Notes under the pieces: generated by a model
The model's input: only the letters and a program-made list of their open reading frames with translations
What the model was told of the DNA's origin: nothing
The model's database searches: none
In this document: piece by piece, positions 4,879 to 6,806 of the stretch
Position numbering within the stretch: position 1 is the stretch's first letter
Layout: each line of letters begins with the position of its first letter
Made by a program: the position numbers and the translations under genes
Assembly (NCBI GenBank): GCA_021789715.1
Contig: JAJYJE010000052.1
Coordinates: forward strand, 1-6,806
Direction: 5' to 3'
From: a bacterium
GTDB lineage: Bacteria; Patescibacteriota; Doudnabacteria; UBA920
DNA length: 6,806 nucleotides

Positions 4879-6806
4879 ATGACCAAACCGACAAAATCAA
4901 GGTATATGCTGATAGACGGCAATGCGCTTATCCATCGCGGCTATCACGCCATGCCCGGGCTGTCTACCAAGGCCGGCGAGCCAACCGGCGCGGTTTACGG
5001 TTTTAGTTTGATTCTGCTTAAGGCCCTGGCTGAATTAAAACCCACTCATATCGCGGTAACGTTTGATTTGGCCGGGCCTACGTTCCGCCATGAAGCCTAT
5101 AAGGAATATAAGGCCCATCGTGTGAAGGCCGATCAGGAGCTTTACGATCAGATTCCGCGCGTTAAGGAGGTTGTGCGCGCGCTTAACATTCCGATTTACG
5201 AAAAAGCAGGTTTTGAAGCCGATGATCTGCTTGGCACGCTGTCGGTCGATATTTGCAAGCGCTGTAAAAACAACTGCGAGGTGTTTATTGTTACCGGCGA
5301 TTTGGATACGCTGCAGCTGGTCAACGGCTGCGTGAAAATTTATACCATGCGCAAGGGCCTGACCGATACCCAAATTTACGACGGGAAAGCCGTGCGGGAG
5401 CGCTACGGCCTTGAGCCGGATCAGATGGTGGATTTCCGCGCGCTTAAGGGCGACCCGTCCGACAATATTCCCGGCGTAAAGGGTATTGGCGAAAAGACCG
5501 CCGCGGAACTGATCCGGCAGTTTGGTTCCATTGATAACCTCTTCAAAAATCTTAAGGCAAAAAGTGCCGCCGCCGAAGACTTAAATCTTAAATCCCGAAT
5601 CTTTAATTTGCTTAAGGAGCAGGAGGATAGCGCGCGGCAGTCGTATATGTTGTCGACCATCAAGTGTGACGTGCCGGTGGAGGTTCATTTGCCGAAATAT
5701 GAATTTACCAAAGATAATTTTGAAGCGGTGTTCAAGTTGTTCCAGGAGTTGGAGTTTAAGAGCCTGGTTGCCAAGCTGCCCAAGACTTACGGTTCAACCG
5801 TGACACCGGAAAATTTTGAGGTAGCGGGCGATGGTTCCGGAGAACCGCCTTCCCGGGCAACTCCGGAAGGCCGCTCTCCGGAGGCGCATAACCGGAGGAT
5901 TGGCCTGCAAAAGTACCAATTGGTTGATACGCCCGAGATGCTGGAAAAGGTCATTCGTGATTTGTCCGAACAAGCGGAACTTTCGGTTGATACGGAAAGC
6001 AACAGCTTAAACGCCGTAGAGGCCGAATTGGTCGGGGTGGGGCTGTGTTGCAGCAGCGGCACGGCTTACTACTTGCCGGCGGCTTTAGTGCGCCAGAGTC
6101 CAGCCGTGAAAATAATGTTGGAGAGCGCCATTGCCAAAGTCGGGCATAATTTGAAATATGACAAGCTGGTTTTGGAAAATGCCGGCATCGAGCTTGGGCC
6201 GTTGGCGTTTGACACGATGATTGCTTCTTATTTGCTGAATCCGGGCACGCGCCAGCATAATTTGGACGCCATCGCTTTTGCCGAATTAGGCTACCATATG
6301 CAGCCGATTGAGGAGCTGATCGGCAAAGGTAAAAAGCAAATTACCATGGATCAAGTGGCTGCGGACAAAGTGGCGCGTTACTGCTGCGAAGATGTGGATA
6401 TGACAATCCGCCTTAAAGCCTTGTTTGAGCCGCAATTGAAGGATGAAAAGTTGGATAAGATTTTTTACGATATTGAAATGCCGCTCGTGGAGGTCTTGTC
6501 GGAGATGGAGCGTAATGGGATTAAGCTTGACGAAAAGTTTCTTAATAAGCTGGCCGGCGAGGCCGAGGTGGAAATCAAGAATTTGGAAAAGGCAATTTAT
6601 AAATCTACCGGCGACGAGTTTAACATCAATTCACCCAAGCAGCTCAAAGAAGTATTATTCGACAAGCTGGGGCTTGAAGCCGTGGATAACCGCAAAACCA
6701 AGACCGGCCTGAGTACGGCAGCGGCGGAACTGGAGAAGATGCGCGGACAGCATCCGGTTATTCCGCTGCTGCTGGAGTACCGCGAACTGGCCAAGCTCCA
6801 TTCTAC
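4879..6806 (+). CDS. polA: DNA polymerase I (N-terminal 642 residues; 3' end outside window)
   Basis: The frame is open from the ATG at 4879 to the window end. Pol I fills gaps in repair and removes RNA primers. The 5'-3' exonuclease domain (about residues 8-300) keeps its metal-binding acidic residues: LIDGN (D13), TFD (D63), EADD (E113, D115, D116), GDLDTLQL (D141, D143) and GDPSDNIPGVKGIGEKTA (D192, D195, helix-hairpin-helix). A Gly/Pro/Ser-rich linker (about 317-340) follows. The 3'-5' exonuclease domain is intact: VDTES (D371, E373), GHNLKYD (N424, D428) and YCCEDVD (Y501, D505), so proofreading should be active. The polymerase domain starts near 525 (IEMPLVEVLSEMERNGI, NINSPKQL) and is cut before the palm motifs. 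No Shine-Dalgarno sequence precedes ATG 4879; the ATG at 4906 (codon 10, YMLIDGN), with AAGG 4 bases upstream, is an alternative start. An in-frame TAA at 4840-4842 limits extension. Confidence 0.96.
   Translation, partial: MTKPTKSRYMLIDGNALIHRGYHAMPGLSTKAGEPTGAVYGFSLILLKALAELKPTHIAVTFDLAGPTFRHEAYKEYKAHRVKADQELYDQIPRVKEVVRALNIPIYEKAGFEADDLLGTLSVDICKRCKNNCEVFIVTGDLDTLQLVNGCVKIYTMRKGLTDTQIYDGKAVRERYGLEPDQMVDFRALKGDPSDNIPGVKGIGEKTAAELIRQFGSIDNLFKNLKAKSAAAEDLNLKSRIFNLLKEQEDSARQSYMLSTIKCDVPVEVHLPKYEFTKDNFEAVFKLFQELEFKSLVAKLPKTYGSTVTPENFEVAGDGSGEPPSRATPEGRSPEAHNRRIGLQKYQLVDTPEMLEKVIRDLSEQAELSVDTESNSLNAVEAELVGVGLCCSSGTAYYLPAALVRQSPAVKIMLESAIAKVGHNLKYDKLVLENAGIELGPLAFDTMIASYLLNPGTRQHNLDAIAFAELGYHMQPIEELIGKGKKQITMDQVAADKVARYCCEDVDMTIRLKALFEPQLKDEKLDKIFYDIEMPLVEVLSEMERNGIKLDEKFLNKLAGEAEVEIKNLEKAIYKSTGDEFNINSPKQLKEVLFDKLGLEAVDNRKTKTGLSTAAAELEKMRGQHPVIPLLLEYRELAKLHS

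Noticed and set aside
4776..5006. Plus-strand 76-aa open frame before polA
   Set aside because: Overlaps the terminator and the start of polA in another frame; the polA frame has clear domain motifs.

Overview
The window looks like a piece of a bacterial chromosome of roughly balanced GC with the standard genetic code. I lean towards a Patescibacteria/CPR-like (Parcubacteria-type) lineage. The reasons are a DHH-family protein with an eroded active site next to a PilB ATPase, several start codons without Shine-Dalgarno sequences, and compact single-gene transcription units. This placement is an inference; no rRNA or other phylogenetic marker is present.

Layout: (1) Bases 1-248, minus strand: the N-terminal part of tsaE (tRNA t6A synthesis ATPase), cut by the window edge, with a promoter so close that the mRNA may be leaderless. 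(2) 375-1538, plus: a DHH/NrnA-like phosphoesterase homologue that has lost several metal ligands and is probably not a normal enzyme. (3) 1685-3337, plus: pilB, a complete type IV pilus/type II secretion assembly ATPase. It has its own strong extended -10 promoter, whose -35 box overlaps the stop codon of the DHH gene, and a leader of about 115 nt with repeats. A rho-independent terminator follows. (4) 3403-4797: a self-contained expression cassette with a near-consensus promoter, a leader of about 155 nt containing a 68-nt near-palindromic hairpin, a good Shine-Dalgarno sequence, a 363-aa secreted protein of unknown family, and a very strong terminator. (5) 4879 to the window end, plus: polA (DNA polymerase I) with intact 5'-3' exonuclease and proofreading 3'-5' exonuclease motifs, cut at the start of the polymerase domain.

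The genes do not form one pathway. tsaE and polA are housekeeping genes, pilB belongs to surface pili or secretion, and the secreted protein is cell-surface or extracellular. The most unusual features are the hairpin leader with its orphan secreted protein, and the DHH-fold protein with its degenerate active site. I see no CRISPR array, tRNA, rRNA, insertion sequence or clear mobile element.
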